Source: Thozetella sp. PMI_491 (lineage: Eukaryota > Ascomycota > Sordariomycetes > Chaetosphaeriales > Chaetosphaeriaceae). Taken from it: a DNA stretch of 64,000 nt. Under the pieces are notes generated by a model. That model had not been told where the DNA came from. It was given only the letters and a program-made list of their open reading frames with translations, and did no database searches. Below are positions 22,616 through 34,838 of the stretch, piece after piece (the first letter of the stretch is position 1; each line of letters starts with the position of its first letter). The stretch spans positions 239,216 through 303,215 of the forward strand of contig MU270061.1 of NCBI GenBank assembly GCA_021432635.1, written 5' to 3'. A program made the translations under genes and the position numbers.

Positions 22616-25295
22616 TTAATACCTATAAATACAAAGTCTCCAAATATCTAAAGTCTTGTGAACCATGCATCCGACAAGCTGCATTAAGAGCAGGATCGAG
22701 TTCCCCCACATCCAGAGCCGGAAGAACCAAATTTTATGCCAGTATGGATCGCCGAGCCACCATAACGTCTGGAACGAATCGTTCATAACGATGACACAAA
22801 CCAGGAAGTTCGAAAAAAGATAAACGCCGATGAGGGTTGTCCGCAACTTGAGGAATGCCCCCTCACGATCGTACCCGTTTTCTTCCGGTTGCTCTTCTTG
22901 CGGGGCTAGGGCTCGCCTGACTGTTAGTTCAAACATGGAGTCGATATCCTCCTGCGGTCTGTTAATCTCTTCAAAGAACCCGCCGTCTATCTTTGCCACG
23001 GGTGGTACCTGAATGGGAGGGGCGATCTCCTTCTTCCCACTCTTAATGCCCCACGATGCGATGTGCATATTGCTAAAGGCGTATGTCTTTAGGATATTAG
23101 TATACGATGACGAGATGAGCAGGTATGGACCCCAGCTGTGCAAAAGGTGCCAGGGGTCGAGACAGATGATTCCTGCAGCGATATAGACACCAAATACGGA
23201 GACAGCTGTGACCAACACAGTCAATGACCCGACGTCAGAGTAATACTCGCTGATATAATTGTAAGAGCTGCCGCCGTTTGGATCCAGCTTGGAGTCCACA
23301 AGACGCTTGGTGAGGTAGATTAGATTGACCATGAGATATAGCTGCACTACCGAGAAGATTGTAAACGACACGGCGTACTGAAACCGATGGCTCTTGGGCT
23401 GTCCGCCGAGGGCGATGACGAACTGAAACGCGACGGTAGTGAGATAGATGATCTGGATGATAGAATTGACGATCCGCGTGGCATTCCCAAAGGGAAAGCC
23501 CTCCGCCTGGCTCTCATCTGGTGGGTTACCGGTAATATCATTCACAATGAAGGTCGTAAGCAGATAGCCAGCGAGAGAGAACCATGCGAGGAGGAATGAT
23601 AACAAGTTGTAGGCCATCTGGAGGAACAACACGGCCATCCGGAAGTAGTTGTGCCCGGATGTGAACAGCCGGGACACCATGCGCAGGCTGTAGATGGAAG
23701 CCGACAGCGACCCATTCAGCCACCGTCGGCGCTGGTTGATGAAGTCGACTGTTGAAACTGGGATGTCGGTCTCGCCACCCGCTGACGGGACCAGCTGCGT
23801 GTGCCACTTAGACCCAGCCTTGGCGCTAAGCTCGAATGACAAAATGCGATCCTCAGCTAGATATCGATTCATGCGCCAGAGATTCATACTTGGGCCCTTT
23901 TTGCCAAAGAGCTTGGCCAGCGTCGGGTCGCCTTGGAAATACTCCTCCAAAGGTCTTCCCATTATTGCGCGGAACCGGTATGCCGAAAAGGCCCCGGGCA
24001 GCACCGACAAATACCCTGTGGTGGATTCAAGGGCGCGTTCAAGCTGGCACGCCACCTTGTACTCGAAGTTCTGCGATGCGACCAGCGGATTCAATAACAT
24101 ACGATTGCGGTCGCCAAGATATGGGCGAATGATGCCGCAGGCCCCGCCGAGATTCTTGTCATTGTAGAAAGCACCCCATAGTTTGAAGAGCGAGTTTTGG
24201 TCAATGCGAGTGCCGGTATCGATATGAACGACCACTTCTGGATTAAGTATCCGTCCAAAGGCGTTGAGAAACCAGCGATTCGAGTTGATTTTGCCACTGT
24301 TCTTAGCTTTGAGGCATATAATGACCTGTAACGGCGGTAGAGTCTGGTCGTTGTCGTCGGAGGGCCTGATGAGCTGCTGTTTTTCGTTGACGGAAAGCTG
24401 CGTGGTGTATTCGAACTAGATAGTGTTAGGACGCAGGTGCAAGATGAATTATAGGTGCCTAGGAACGCTGACAATATGAGCCTCGGTCTCTCTCCCAGCA
24501 ACCTCTCTCTTCATAATGCCCTGCTGATAGGCTCCCACAGTGGCCAAGGTATCAAGAACACCGCTGTCGCACGCCTCTATGCCATCCATAGCCAGGCACA
24601 GCACGACCTTTTGCCATGCTGGGCCGCCTTTGTTCCAGAAAGTGGAGCGTTGGGACCGAATTATGTCGCGCAGATTCTCCATGATACTGTGGTAGGACCT
24701 GGCGAACAGGACCTTGTCCTCGTTGTAATAAGTCACGCACACGAACAGCTCTGTATGCCGGTTGTATATGCGCGGTCGGAGATCATAGCCATTCTTCAGG
24801 GTGAAGTCGTTGGGGTCGCACGTCGCCGCAGTATCTAGTCGGATTCAGTGAATAAGACGCCCAACGACGGACTTTAGGTATGATAGGCCTACATCGCATA
24901 TTCGAAAACTCTTCACTCCATGACACTTCGTTCATATACTTCGGTTGCACGGAGTTTTTGATAGCGCTAGGCACCGGGTAGTCCACCGACAGCACGGTGC
25001 CTTGAACGAGTTTCACTCTCCTGGTTTGATATCGCCTCAAACCGCCATTTTGGCCGCCCTGTCTTCTGGTCCAATTCCCGCTGGTGTCCTCTGGAGGGTC
25101 TCGATCCGAGGCCGTTAAGCCTCTGGATGCCGTAGAGTAAGGGGCCGACACAGGTTGGGCCTGTGGAGCGTAGGACTCGGTGAGCGCATAAGACTGTACA
25201 GGCTGCGGAGGGGCTTCGGAGAGGTTTAGCTCATAGGTGTCGCTCGCGTCGCCAAATGCTCGACCGGCGTAGTCTTGGAATCGCTCATTGGCCAT
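22616..25295 (-). CDS. Chitin synthase, class III-like
   Basis: Plasma-membrane glycosyltransferase (GT2) that polymerises UDP-GlcNAc into chitin. The ATG at 25295 begins a hydrophilic N-terminus (about 140 residues, Pro/Ser-rich). Two introns follow, near 24838-24880 and 24416-24470. Chitin_synth_1N-type sequence ([40 protein letters not shown]) precedes [63 protein letters not shown] in the donor-binding loop, [12 protein letters not shown] and the processive-polymerase motif QRRRWLNGS. Seven or more C-terminal membrane helices follow. The N-terminal motifs fit class III better than I or II. The residue after EDRIL is usually Cys in this division and is Ser here. About 850 residues to the stop at 22616; complete and probably functional. 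Confidence 0.9.
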
Positions 25296-27415
25296 GGTCG
25301 GCGCGAGCGACGGCTGGAGCAGCCCAAAGAGGAAAGGAAGTTGCTGAAATGCAGAAACATACAGTTTAAAATCGCGCCGTGCGACCGCCAAGTAGAACAC
25401 AAAAAGGGTACCTCAGTTGGGTCAAGGCTGTCTCGCAAGGCTCTGAGGCAACCCGGCTCGCTGCGCGATCTGCAGCCAAGCCTTGCCAGCCGCTGACCCC
25501 TGCAACGAAGTGGCTGTTCAAGCTAACTACCGAGTACGGCTCAAACTGCAGCACAGCCACACCACTCTGTAGTTTATAGACATGGGCTTGGTCCCAGACT
25601 AGTATGGTCCCCGCTAATGCAGCGGAATGGATCTATATTTTAATCCTTGTCCTGCAAGTTGTAAGGTGCGATTTTGCCAGCCTTTCTACAGGCCATTTGC
25701 TTCCCAACTTCACTTCTAACTCTGTCTGGCTCACGGGGCTGTAGCCCAAGCGCAGGCCACGACTACATACATTGGCCGTATATATACCTAGGAAGCGTAT
25801 CCGCTGCCATATATAGGAAAATTAACGAGACTTTTAATGGCATAACTATGTAGAGTAATCCTATTTCGATAAGCCGATATGTTAGGTAGACTGGTAGATA
25901 ATGCTTCTGGCATGGTACATCAACAGGATTGTGAATGATCGCCAGCCCCTTCAGCGTCAGAACAGAAGTCTGTAGAGATACTGCGACTTGTTTTCTGTTG
26001 TCTGAAACGGGCGAGCCCAGGGATATAACGTTAATAGGTGTATCAATGGTCCTTTGGGGAGCTTATTGTATAGATAAAAGGCAGCGCCGAGTCGCTCTAT
26101 GACTTAAACCGATAGTAGTACTATAGCGAGCTCATAGTTTCTAGTTTTATTCTATCATCTTAACAGGGGGACGAGTTACCTTGATATAAACGAGATGCAA
26201 CCTACAGATGCCTCTTTCTATCAAAGCAGAAGAAAACAGCACCTCTCCTGTATTGGCTTTCAAACATATGATCCACCGCTTTTTCTCACTAACTACGTAG
26301 CCTGTGAGCATCCCTTAGCCCTCATCCGGTAATAAGTATGTACGAATCAGTCTAGTCTTACACCGAAGTGGCCGCATCCGACGAACACTGGGAAAGCGCC
26401 CATGTGCTTCTCGATGCAGGCGCCTGGATTAAATCGACGGACCTTTGCAAAAAAAAACTCACCCTTGTCAGCTCATGCAGAGAGCAATCATGTTCACTTG
26501 AGAATACTGCTTTCCTTGGATGCCCGACTAGGGAGGTCTTGAACTGAGCTCCATACGTGCTACGTCTCCGAGATAATTATCTCATAGTGTTGTTTTGTGG
26601 CAATCAAGCAAAGTTGTAGGCTTTATATTTATATAAAGATTCTACTTATTGTTAGCTAGCAGAAGTGCTCAATTTGCGATGATTCCAATGACAAATGCTT
26701 TGGAACCATCGACGCTTTGCCTTCGTCCAACAAAAGGTTAATAGTAAGACAGATATAACTCTAAAATTGAGCGTGCAGAATTTTCACGTAAGACATGTGG
26801 AACCTTAAAGTGATGCAGGCAGAATTCAAGAACGAAAGAGAGAGAACTCGAAATGAGAAATATATCAAAATTTCCATCACATGAAGCTACAAAATGCCGG
26901 AGATATTAGTCTTTTTTTACACTAGAAAGACTGTCAAAAAGCCGGAAGACATTGCACAATATCTGCATATAAACTAAAGAATGTCTTGACCATGCATAAC
27001 CCTTGCTCTCGTACAGACTCCCATAATATACCTTCTCGTTCTAACGTTATAAATTCTGCAGCATTAAGCTTTCTGCCGAGTCAGTTCTTATAACCGTGCG
27101 GCGTCTTCAGGCATCCTAGATGATTTAAGCTGTTACAGATAGCAATTACGCGAATTTGTTAGCTGGAAAGTATTTTCTTCCAGTCGTTCAGCGGCGCTGA
27201 TGATCTTGCCGCCTGGATAACATATATCTTAACTCTGTCATATATATTGCCTGTGGCTTAGGCCCTGGTGTCTGAACTTTTCTTGCTGTTTCATTATCGT
27301 GTTCAAGCAGGCACCAACAGTTCACCCAATTCCCGCCTATTCAAGACCGCAGCACGCACACATATACAATCAATTTCTATCCCCATTTCACTTTACAAAG
27401 CCTTTTAAAGCCAAA
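25296..27415. other. AT-rich gene-poor region with ankyrin scrap
   Basis: About 2.1 kb between the chitin synthase promoter and the PAN-domain gene. The first 300 bp is the chitin synthase upstream region. From about 25620 on, base composition shifts to AT-rich and TpA-rich, with many stops in all frames and no gene. An isolated ankyrin-like fragment at 26365-26442 suggests decayed repeat-gene DNA, possibly altered by repeat-induced point mutation. Confidence 0.5.
26365..26442 (+). pseudogene. Isolated ankyrin-repeat fragment
   Basis: One plus-strand frame reads EVAASDEHWESAHVLLDAG followed by AWIKSTD, the A..G.W..A..LL.AGA.I pattern of a single ankyrin repeat. It has no start, no flanking repeats and no open gene around it. 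I read it as a relic. Confidence 0.5.
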
Positions 27416-28135
27416 ATGATTGACTTCAATGTCAAGAAATGCATTTTACTCTTAGTACTAGCCGTGCCGTTCGTTGTCGCCACTGACCTTACGGAAGCGG
27501 GTGCCGCCGCTGGGGATGTGGCTCTTGAAAAGAGAGACGTTTGTAAGTAAATGTCTATTCACATTTAGCGTGTTCTAATAAAGCAAAGGTGGTCCAGGAA
27601 CGCAGATTACACTCGACGCGTCTATTAATGATTCCGGATGCCCCGGTTCCTCCCAAGAATATAGATGTGGCTACGTGTGGGTGGTGTGCAATCATTATAC
27701 TTGTTGCTCTTGCTTACCATCTTATAATAGAACTCTTCGTGACACAAACCCTCAATGCCCTGCGAATAACGGCCAAATCATCCAGAACGGAAGCAAGACG
27801 TGGAAGATATTCTGTGGCCTAAGTATGCTCTTTTAATTATATAGCTTTGACACCATCCCAGTCGCTCTGCTTACTCGGCATTAGTTAACCATGGCACAAA
27901 CGACATCAGCACTACCCCTGGAGTTGCAAGCTGGGGCCAGTGCATTAGTAACTGTGCAAAACTCTCGAATTGTGTGAGGGCTATCTGGGAGCCAAAGAGC
28001 CAAACTTGTTACCTCCGAAGCTACGGAAACAACATCGATGCAGTAACTCGCGATGTATACTCGAGTGCACATTTAGTCGATAGTAGCGTTAGCATCGACG
28101 ATATTCTAAGCCCGGGCTGTCCATGCGCAGGATAG
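27416..28135 (+). CDS. Small secreted cysteine-rich protein with PAN/apple-like domain
   Basis: Three short exons. The ATG at 27416 starts a signal peptide (CILLLVLAVPFVVATD), with an LEKR dibasic site at the exon end that fits Kex2-type processing. Intron 1 is 27543-27588 (46 nt) and splits the Cys codon in DVCGPGTQITLD. Exon 2 is Cys-rich (CPGSSQEYRCGYVW, CNHYTCCSCLPS) and ends CPANNGQIIQ then WKIFCGL. Intron 2 (GTATGC donor at about 27823, TTAG acceptor near 27885) joins to INHGTNDIS. Exon 3 has ASWGQCISNCAKLSNCVRAI and CYLRSYGNN, the spaced cysteines and CYL of a PAN_4/apple domain, and ends CPCAG at 28135. About 200 residues. PAN domains bind proteins or carbohydrates. The role is unknown, with an effector or cell-wall ligand as options. 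Confidence 0.75.
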
Positions 28136-28407
28136 GCTTAGAATTATGGTCAGGAATAAAGCTGTAACAACTTAGTTGGCAAATTTACACACGAAAATGA
28201 TGCGTTTAGACGTCTGGCCTGCCATTTTAGGATCGTCTAACATCGACCCGGTAACTAAGATGTAAGATAATATATATGGTATCCACAAGAGCAGGGCTGC
28301 GTACAGAGGTAAAATAACCATCAAATCCACGCGGCGCATACCATATTCGGTATTCTCAATCACAGATACAATTCAGTAATAATTATCTTATGGAGCTTAG
28401 CCCAAGC

Positions 28408-31400
28408 CTAAGGGCTAACCCGCGGCTCAAGGTCATTATTCTCTACCCCTTCATGATCTTCTCCATTGGCCTCTTCCTCCTCAAGCGCCTCTTCATCAAC
28501 CTCTTCCTCCATAAACTCCTCTTCATCAACCTCTTTTCCCTCGATCTCTCCTCTTTCGACCTTTTCTCTCTCAATTTCATCCTCTTCAATCTCTTTTTCC
28601 TCTGGCTCTATCTTCGCTCCGGGAGGGTTTACAGGTTCGCCGTCGACGCTGTTCGAAGAGCTAGGCTCTTCGTTGTCTAGAGGCTCATTTTCTGTCTCTT
28701 CCTCACCGTCTTGTTTATTCTTGGAAATACTAGGTAAATAAAGTTAGTAAACTCAGAATGGATGAATGGTCTGGACTCAGCTCATGCTCACCCTTCATCC
28801 AGGATCATTTGCCACCGTCTCTTCCAAACTGGAGCAAGGTCAGGGCTCAGTTCGTCAAGTTTTTCAAGCGGGGTAACATTAGCATTGTCAGCTTTGGTGT
28901 AGTCAGCTCCGTATTGTATGAGCAGCTCCGGTATCCCGTTGAAGATGCCTTCCTGGCGATCCAGTACAAGGTGCAGTAATGTTCGCCCTTCAGAATCCGC
29001 CTCGTTTACGTCAAGCTCTCCCGTGTCCAAGATCAAGGCTAAAGCTATAGCGTTGTTTCGTAGCGTAGCAAACTTGGCATCTTCCAGTGAGGGCCGAACA
29101 TCGCATTTGAATAGCAGAGATATAGCATCCACGTTTCCTCTCCGAATTGCCGTTTGCAGTGGAGTAATGCTGGCCTTATTTTTTATATCCGCCTGAGCGC
29201 CATGGCGAAGTAGCTGTCTCACCAAAGTCTGGTGCGGTGGCCGATGCTTCAGAGCAAGGTGCAGTGCTGTCTCCCCCCTGCTGTCTTTATCATTGATTAT
29301 TTGAGAGATAAATGGGGTTCCCAGGACCTCGGATAGAGCTTCTTCGTCTATATCTGAGTCGGTACCGAACTGTTTTGCCATGAAATGCAATGTATTACCG
29401 TCTTGGTCACTCGGTATAACCTGGTCCAACTCTACGTATTTGTCGAACAGCACCTTGAAGGTGCCAAAGTCGTGTACCGAGAATATTGGTGGTCGATTTT
29501 CGAGCTTCGAACTCAATGGATCAATCCCTTGTATAATCAGGAACTCGGCAACCTCTTTGCTCCCCGATTTTCCCAGCAAAGAGTCGCCGGCGTACTGTTG
29601 ACACCTTCTCAAGACGTCCTTATCGTACGATAGAATGGTCTTCACCGTCTCAATGCACCCGGACTCGAGGGAGACCTCGAAGATGTACTCAAATCCCTCG
29701 TCGCCAAGTTTACGAAGCGATCCCTCAGTCCCGGCTTCAATGCCGAGGGAACCTAACAGATATTTAACAACGTCTGCTCTCCCATGCTCTGCTGCTAGGT
29801 CAATGGCATGCATGTCGTCACCATCTGTATCTAGAATTCGTGCTGCAACTTCAATAGGATCAGGTTGATCTTCTAGTAGGGCCACTACTACTGGGAAGAA
29901 ACCGGACTTCGCGGCATAGTGTAACGGAGTTCGGCTACGGCAATGGTCTCTTGCTGTTTCCGAGGCACCTAGATCCCGCAGAAGCTGTGCAATGTTTGTT
30001 CCTACCAGGTCATGGTGACTTGACTGGGCACAGAAGTAGTGGAGGGCGGTAAATCCTTGCTTATCTCGAGCCCGAGAGTTGGCCTGCAGCTCAAGTAGGC
30101 GTCTAGCATTTGCGAGATTGCCAGCCCGACATGCTTCGTGCAGTGGGGTGAGCCCGTAGCTGTTTCGAAGGTTGACGCTGGCACCTCTTTCATAGAGCAT
30201 CGTAACTAAAGGCCTTCCTACAGAGAAGTCAAGCCGGGCCGCCAGGTGCAATGGTGTATCCCCTGCACGGTTAGGCAGGTCGATATGGGCGCCTCTCTGG
30301 ATGAGGGGATCTATCATAGACTTCTCTCCTGCTCGGACAGCGAGATGGAGGGGCGATTCGCCCAGCAGATTCTGCTCATTAGCGTCTGCTGCGTATCGGC
30401 CCGTGTCGCTAGGCTGTAAGCGACGGATTGTCTTTCCAGTGACGTAATCGGTGCTGAACCATTGTACGTAATAGTGCAAAGGTGTCCAACTAAATATGTC
30501 CTCCAAGCCCGACATCGCGACCACAGTCTCATCGTCAATCGCAGCAGCAAATGCGGATGACGGCTGGGGAAAGTGATCTCCGAAGCCCCCATTCAAAAGA
30601 TCATCGAGTAGCTTCTTTCTGGAAGATCTCGAATTTGCGCTGGAAACGGGCTTCAGCTGGGCCTCAAGGGGCGCCAAGTCAGCGAGGCGACGGCGTTGGC
30701 CCAGGAGTGTATAGTGCTCCTGGAGCCTCTTCCTCATAGCAATATTGATCTGGTTTATCTGTATGCACAGTCTTTTTCGCGCTCGTCGTGTACTTTCCAG
30801 CTTGTCGTTGATCCCGACGCTTTCGTATAAGCTCTCAGCATCCGTAAGAGAGGAGAGAAACTCTGTCGATGCCGCCAGTGCCTTCAGTGGAAACATTCCA
30901 AGCATGTGTCCTCGCTCCTGACCCGCTATTTTCATTAGGTTGCAGTAAACCACTGTAGCGCGAATCCAGTGCTGGTCCTCTTCGATTTTACGCACTCTGT
31001 TAACCACATGGTCCACGATGCAATGGGAGGCTGGGAGTTTGTCTTGACAGAGCAGGACTGTCATTACTGTCACAGCAGCCAAGTCACTGCTACCAATCCC
31101 AGAATCCGCGATCGCCAGAATCAACCTCTGCACGGCTGTATTGCTCAGTCTGATGTACTTGCTAGCGCTTAGCATCGCTGTTCGCAGACGTAGAAACTTG
31201 TCGTCCACCTTGACAACAGTGCGCCCTTGTACCTTGACGATCAATGTCGCCACCTGCTGGAGGAAGACGGCAAAGAGGTACCATGCACAACCGAAGGCCA
31301 GCCCCTGTTGGCCTTGTGTTGGGTTCTCGAACACAAGTTGATGAGCCGAGGTGTTCTTTATCGATGCTTCGAACAAAATCTCCGGGTCAAAGACTCGAAT

Positions 31401-33941
31401 GCACAATTCTTTGCTGTCGGGCCGCTTGTATTGCCTTGCCAGTCCAACAATCCGCGTTGAGACTAGATTATCATCGTTGACGGCGACATCTTGCAACCCG
31501 CGCATGTCGTCCCCAAAATTGGACCACCACATGAACTCGTAGATGGCTGCATCATTGCTTATGGGAACACAGCAAGTTGTGCGGATAGTCTCATCAGCAG
31601 AAACGCTGCCGAGGCCCTTCCCGTGTCCTAAGGAAAATGACCAGAGCGAAATGGCAGCCTCTAATCGAGCGACATCAGTATTCCACTTGCTGTTTTTCCC
31701 ACTACGCATGTTGTGGAAAGCGACGAGATCATGTCCGACATTGACATCCCATTTGAAGCTGGCTGAAGTTGTGACATCACTCCAGCCGCTGTCCATCTCA
31801 AACAACTCTGCATCTGACAAAATGTCCATGACACCGGTGATTGCCTTGGCTAGACATTTGGCAGCTTCGCTGGCGGGAGTGTTCGAACTCTCCCAGTCGG
31901 GCGCCATGCGGGCCTGGAGAAACTGCCGGGTCTGAAGAACAAACTCAGCGCTGGGAAGTGTTTCACCATCGAAGTCGTCGCTGGCTACACTTCCCGGGAG
32001 ATTACTCGCTTGATTCTCCAGCTCGGCTTTTCCTGACGTCACAAGCCACTCAATAGGCGCAGATCTCGTTCCTTGTCTATACCACGGCGTTCTCTCTGTT
32101 CGTCGATGGAACAGATAAAAGAGTAATCGCTGTGGCCGCCGGGCTAGCGCCAGGAGAATGGCCACCTTTCTCGACCTAGCTCTATTTGCTGGCGCCGAGG
32201 GCTTGGCTGTCTTATCGTCGTCCGGTCCCCAAAGGGAAGAGGCTGTCTGGTAAAACCCTGGTCTTGTCGCAAGCCAGTCCAGCTCGTGATTTTCTGGCAA
32301 AGCCTCTGTCCGCGGCTGCTCGGCGAAATAGCGACGGACCCACGCCCGTATTCCGGTCATCACCAGGCAAAGGATGAGCTGCAAGACGGCGGCGAACCAG
32401 TGCATCTGACGGAACGCAATGAACTGGACGACATAGCCAACTATCGAGAGAAACGAGGCAACCACCGTCAGCAAGGCGATGGTAAAAGATCGAATGGTCA
32501 AGGGCTCGCGATTGGTGGTGTTATCGGTCCCCTCGAAATAGTCTTCGCGCTCGGAGAGGATTATGTCACGGCGTCCGTCTGCGGCAAAGATGGCATACGA
32601 CCCAAAGTGCTGGTCTCCGACGCGGCCCCGCTGTTGCAGCCAAAACAGACGCACCTCGCGCCCGTCATTCTCGGATCGGAGACGAAGACGGGTCTCTCGT
32701 GTGCCATCCTGTATGATAAAGGAGCAGAGATAAAGGCCTATGGTCAAGAGGCCCGTGCCGATCACGAGCAACGGAAAGGCAGCAGAGCTGACAGCCTGGC
32801 CGTTGTTGGTATATGCCCAGTAATAAGTGAGCAATCCATCGATCGCGAGAACTACCCCTTGGAGGAGTATAGAGAGCAAAGCGAACCATGCCAATTCGGT
32901 CACATTATGCGACACCTGATAATTGAGGGAGATGTTTGGCGATGAACCCAGGAGAGGCGCTTTCTTGGTCCGCCCAGCCCTTCTGTCGCTCGCAGCACCG
33001 ACAATGGTCTCGCTGCTCAGGGTATCAGCACCGTGCTCCAAATCATTACCAGCGGCTTCAGGAACAGATATATCTTTCTCCGATAGATGAGTTGTATCCT
33101 CGTCACCCTCGCGAGCATCCGTGTCGGACGTTTCTGGGACGCCAAATATCACCGGCCATTCATCTTTGGTGTATATGCCCAAGTCGACCTCTTCAATTGG
33201 CCAGTTGAACTCCGATTCTGAAGAGCCACTTTCGCTGGCGGACAAATCCGATCCGGAGTCGCCACTGGAGCTTTCCCCCGACCCAGACCCACCTTCGAAG
33301 GATGGATAGTCTGAGCCATCGTCCCCAGAATCTGTGGTGGTTGTTGAGGCTGTGCTGAACGACCGAACGCTGGACGCGTCCTCTGCGTCTCCATCGCTGT
33401 CATCTGCATTTTCCGGGCTTGCACTACCCTCGTCTTCACCATCCGATGAGGAATTGTGGGAAGAACTGGTCACCAGCGATTCACTGCTATTATCGGCACC
33501 ATCCTTAGACCTATGTCTCTTCAGCCTGCGTCCATCCTCGTCGAAGACAAGGGCCAAGCCAACGACGCGCGATTGCCCGACCACGCGGACAAGCGAGTTG
33601 CCGTTCCACATCTCGCAAACCTCGGCCGAAGTCGACGACATCAGCTCCTTCTCGACCTCGGATTTGGGCTCCCGGCCCCGGCCGATGAAGGCCTTGAGCC
33701 AGTGGGGCCCGCCGACTCGGATGGCGCATACTATGGCCGTAATAACTCCCAGGGGCCCGATGGCAAAGAGCAGGTTGTCAGTCCAGACCAGAGACTGGGA
33801 CATGAACGCCGTTGCCACACGCTCACCGAAGAGCGAGAGGAGGGGACCGAGGTCTGTGAAGAGGTTGTTGGACAGGTTTTCACCGTCGAACGTGCTCCAG
33901 AAGGGCCCATCCTCGGAGCTGGAGCCATTAGAGGAGTTCAT
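28408..33941 (-). CDS. Giant multi-pass membrane protein with C-terminal ankyrin repeats and acidic tail
   Basis: Over 1,800 residues, a type I recall as unnamed hypothetical proteins in Pezizomycotina. The first in-frame ATG is 33941. The open frame extends to a TTG near 34031, so an upstream exon is possible. In order: a membrane segment (LLFAIGPLGVITAIVCAIRV) with the conserved ELMSSTSAEVCEMWN and RVVGQSR motifs; a long Ser/Asp/Glu-rich disordered stretch (near 33490-33100); four or so helices (WFALLSILLQGVVLAIDGLL, FPLLVIGTGLLTIGLYLCSF, TIALLTVVASFLSIVGYVVQ); a large soluble middle; and about ten ankyrin repeats (GESPLHLAVRAGEKSMIDPL, GDTPLHLAARLDF, GLTPLHEACRAGN, GETALHLALKHRPPHQTLVR). 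The main exon ends MILDEG at 28788, but a GTGAGC donor, a TACTAAC branch site and a CTAG acceptor at about 28733 add an acidic Glu-rich exon stopping at 28408. A hydrophobic frame at 28172-28363 could be an alternative last exon. Function unknown; a membrane sensor or scaffold is possible. Confidence 0.8.
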
Positions 33942-34838
33942 GCTGGTAAAACCGCAACCATTGAAGGTTGAGACGCTAGCGACAAGTCTGCCCGATGAGA
34001 ACAGAGCGGCTGAGGATGCAAAGGCCTCCAAGCCACCCCACTTATAGCCTTGCTGAACATGGCCGCACGTGATCAGCTGGTCTCATCTCTGTCACTTCAG
34101 AGCGGGTGGTTCACTGGCCTCCCCGTCAGCTCCCAACCTACATGGTTTTTGGGGGGTTTTTTTATATAATCGTACTAGTAGGGAAAGCCAGGGAAATTTC
34201 GATGACCAGCGCGCTTAGATTTTGTTGACATAGTTAGCGTAGTCAGTAGGGTCGGCGAGGTCAGTATGGCCTCCGTAGGTCAGAGGTTGTCATGGATTGG
34301 ACATCGTTAGCTGGCGCCAAGCCTGCTGGCTATACGTTCTCCGAAGAGCACGCGATCCACGACGGCCATACGATAAAATTAAATATTCTGAAATTGGAAC
34401 ACAGAAATATTCACGTGCTGGGAAAAATGAATTCACAAAGGTTAACTGGTTTGTGGTGGTTAGTTTGTAGCTAATGCAGCCAACATAGTGGCATGGAGCA
34501 TGATTCCTCTCCGGAGAGGAAGTCAAATCGTTTGGCAGTAGTTAGTGGTTTTAGATCCACTTTCCGATGCTTCTCCCGAGAATTATTCTAATCTCAACCC
34601 CGAAACCTTCATCTCGATCCTACACAAACGCAGGTAACAATACACCGTTCCCAAACATAGCCAAACGCTAACTCGTCATGTAAAATCAGGATCATAGCAC
34701 CTATTCGTTTCCCGAGTCATTCCTCCCCAGACACAGCTGCTGCTGGGTTGCCAAGGTGGTTTCGAGATCTCCTCCTTTTCCTCCAAGACAGAAATTGTTC
34801 CGTGCCAAAAAGCCAGTCTAAGTGTGGTCTTTGAGTTA
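33942..34838. other. Intergenic
   Basis: Between the giant ankyrin gene and the retropepsin-like gene (both minus strand). Up to 90 bp next to 33941 may still be coding for the former. The remainder is short frames with a T-run near 34152-34167. Confidence 0.45.

Noticed and set aside
33334-34047. 237-codon plus-strand frame
   Set aside because: Antisense shadow of the low-complexity Ser/Asp-rich part of the giant ankyrin gene.
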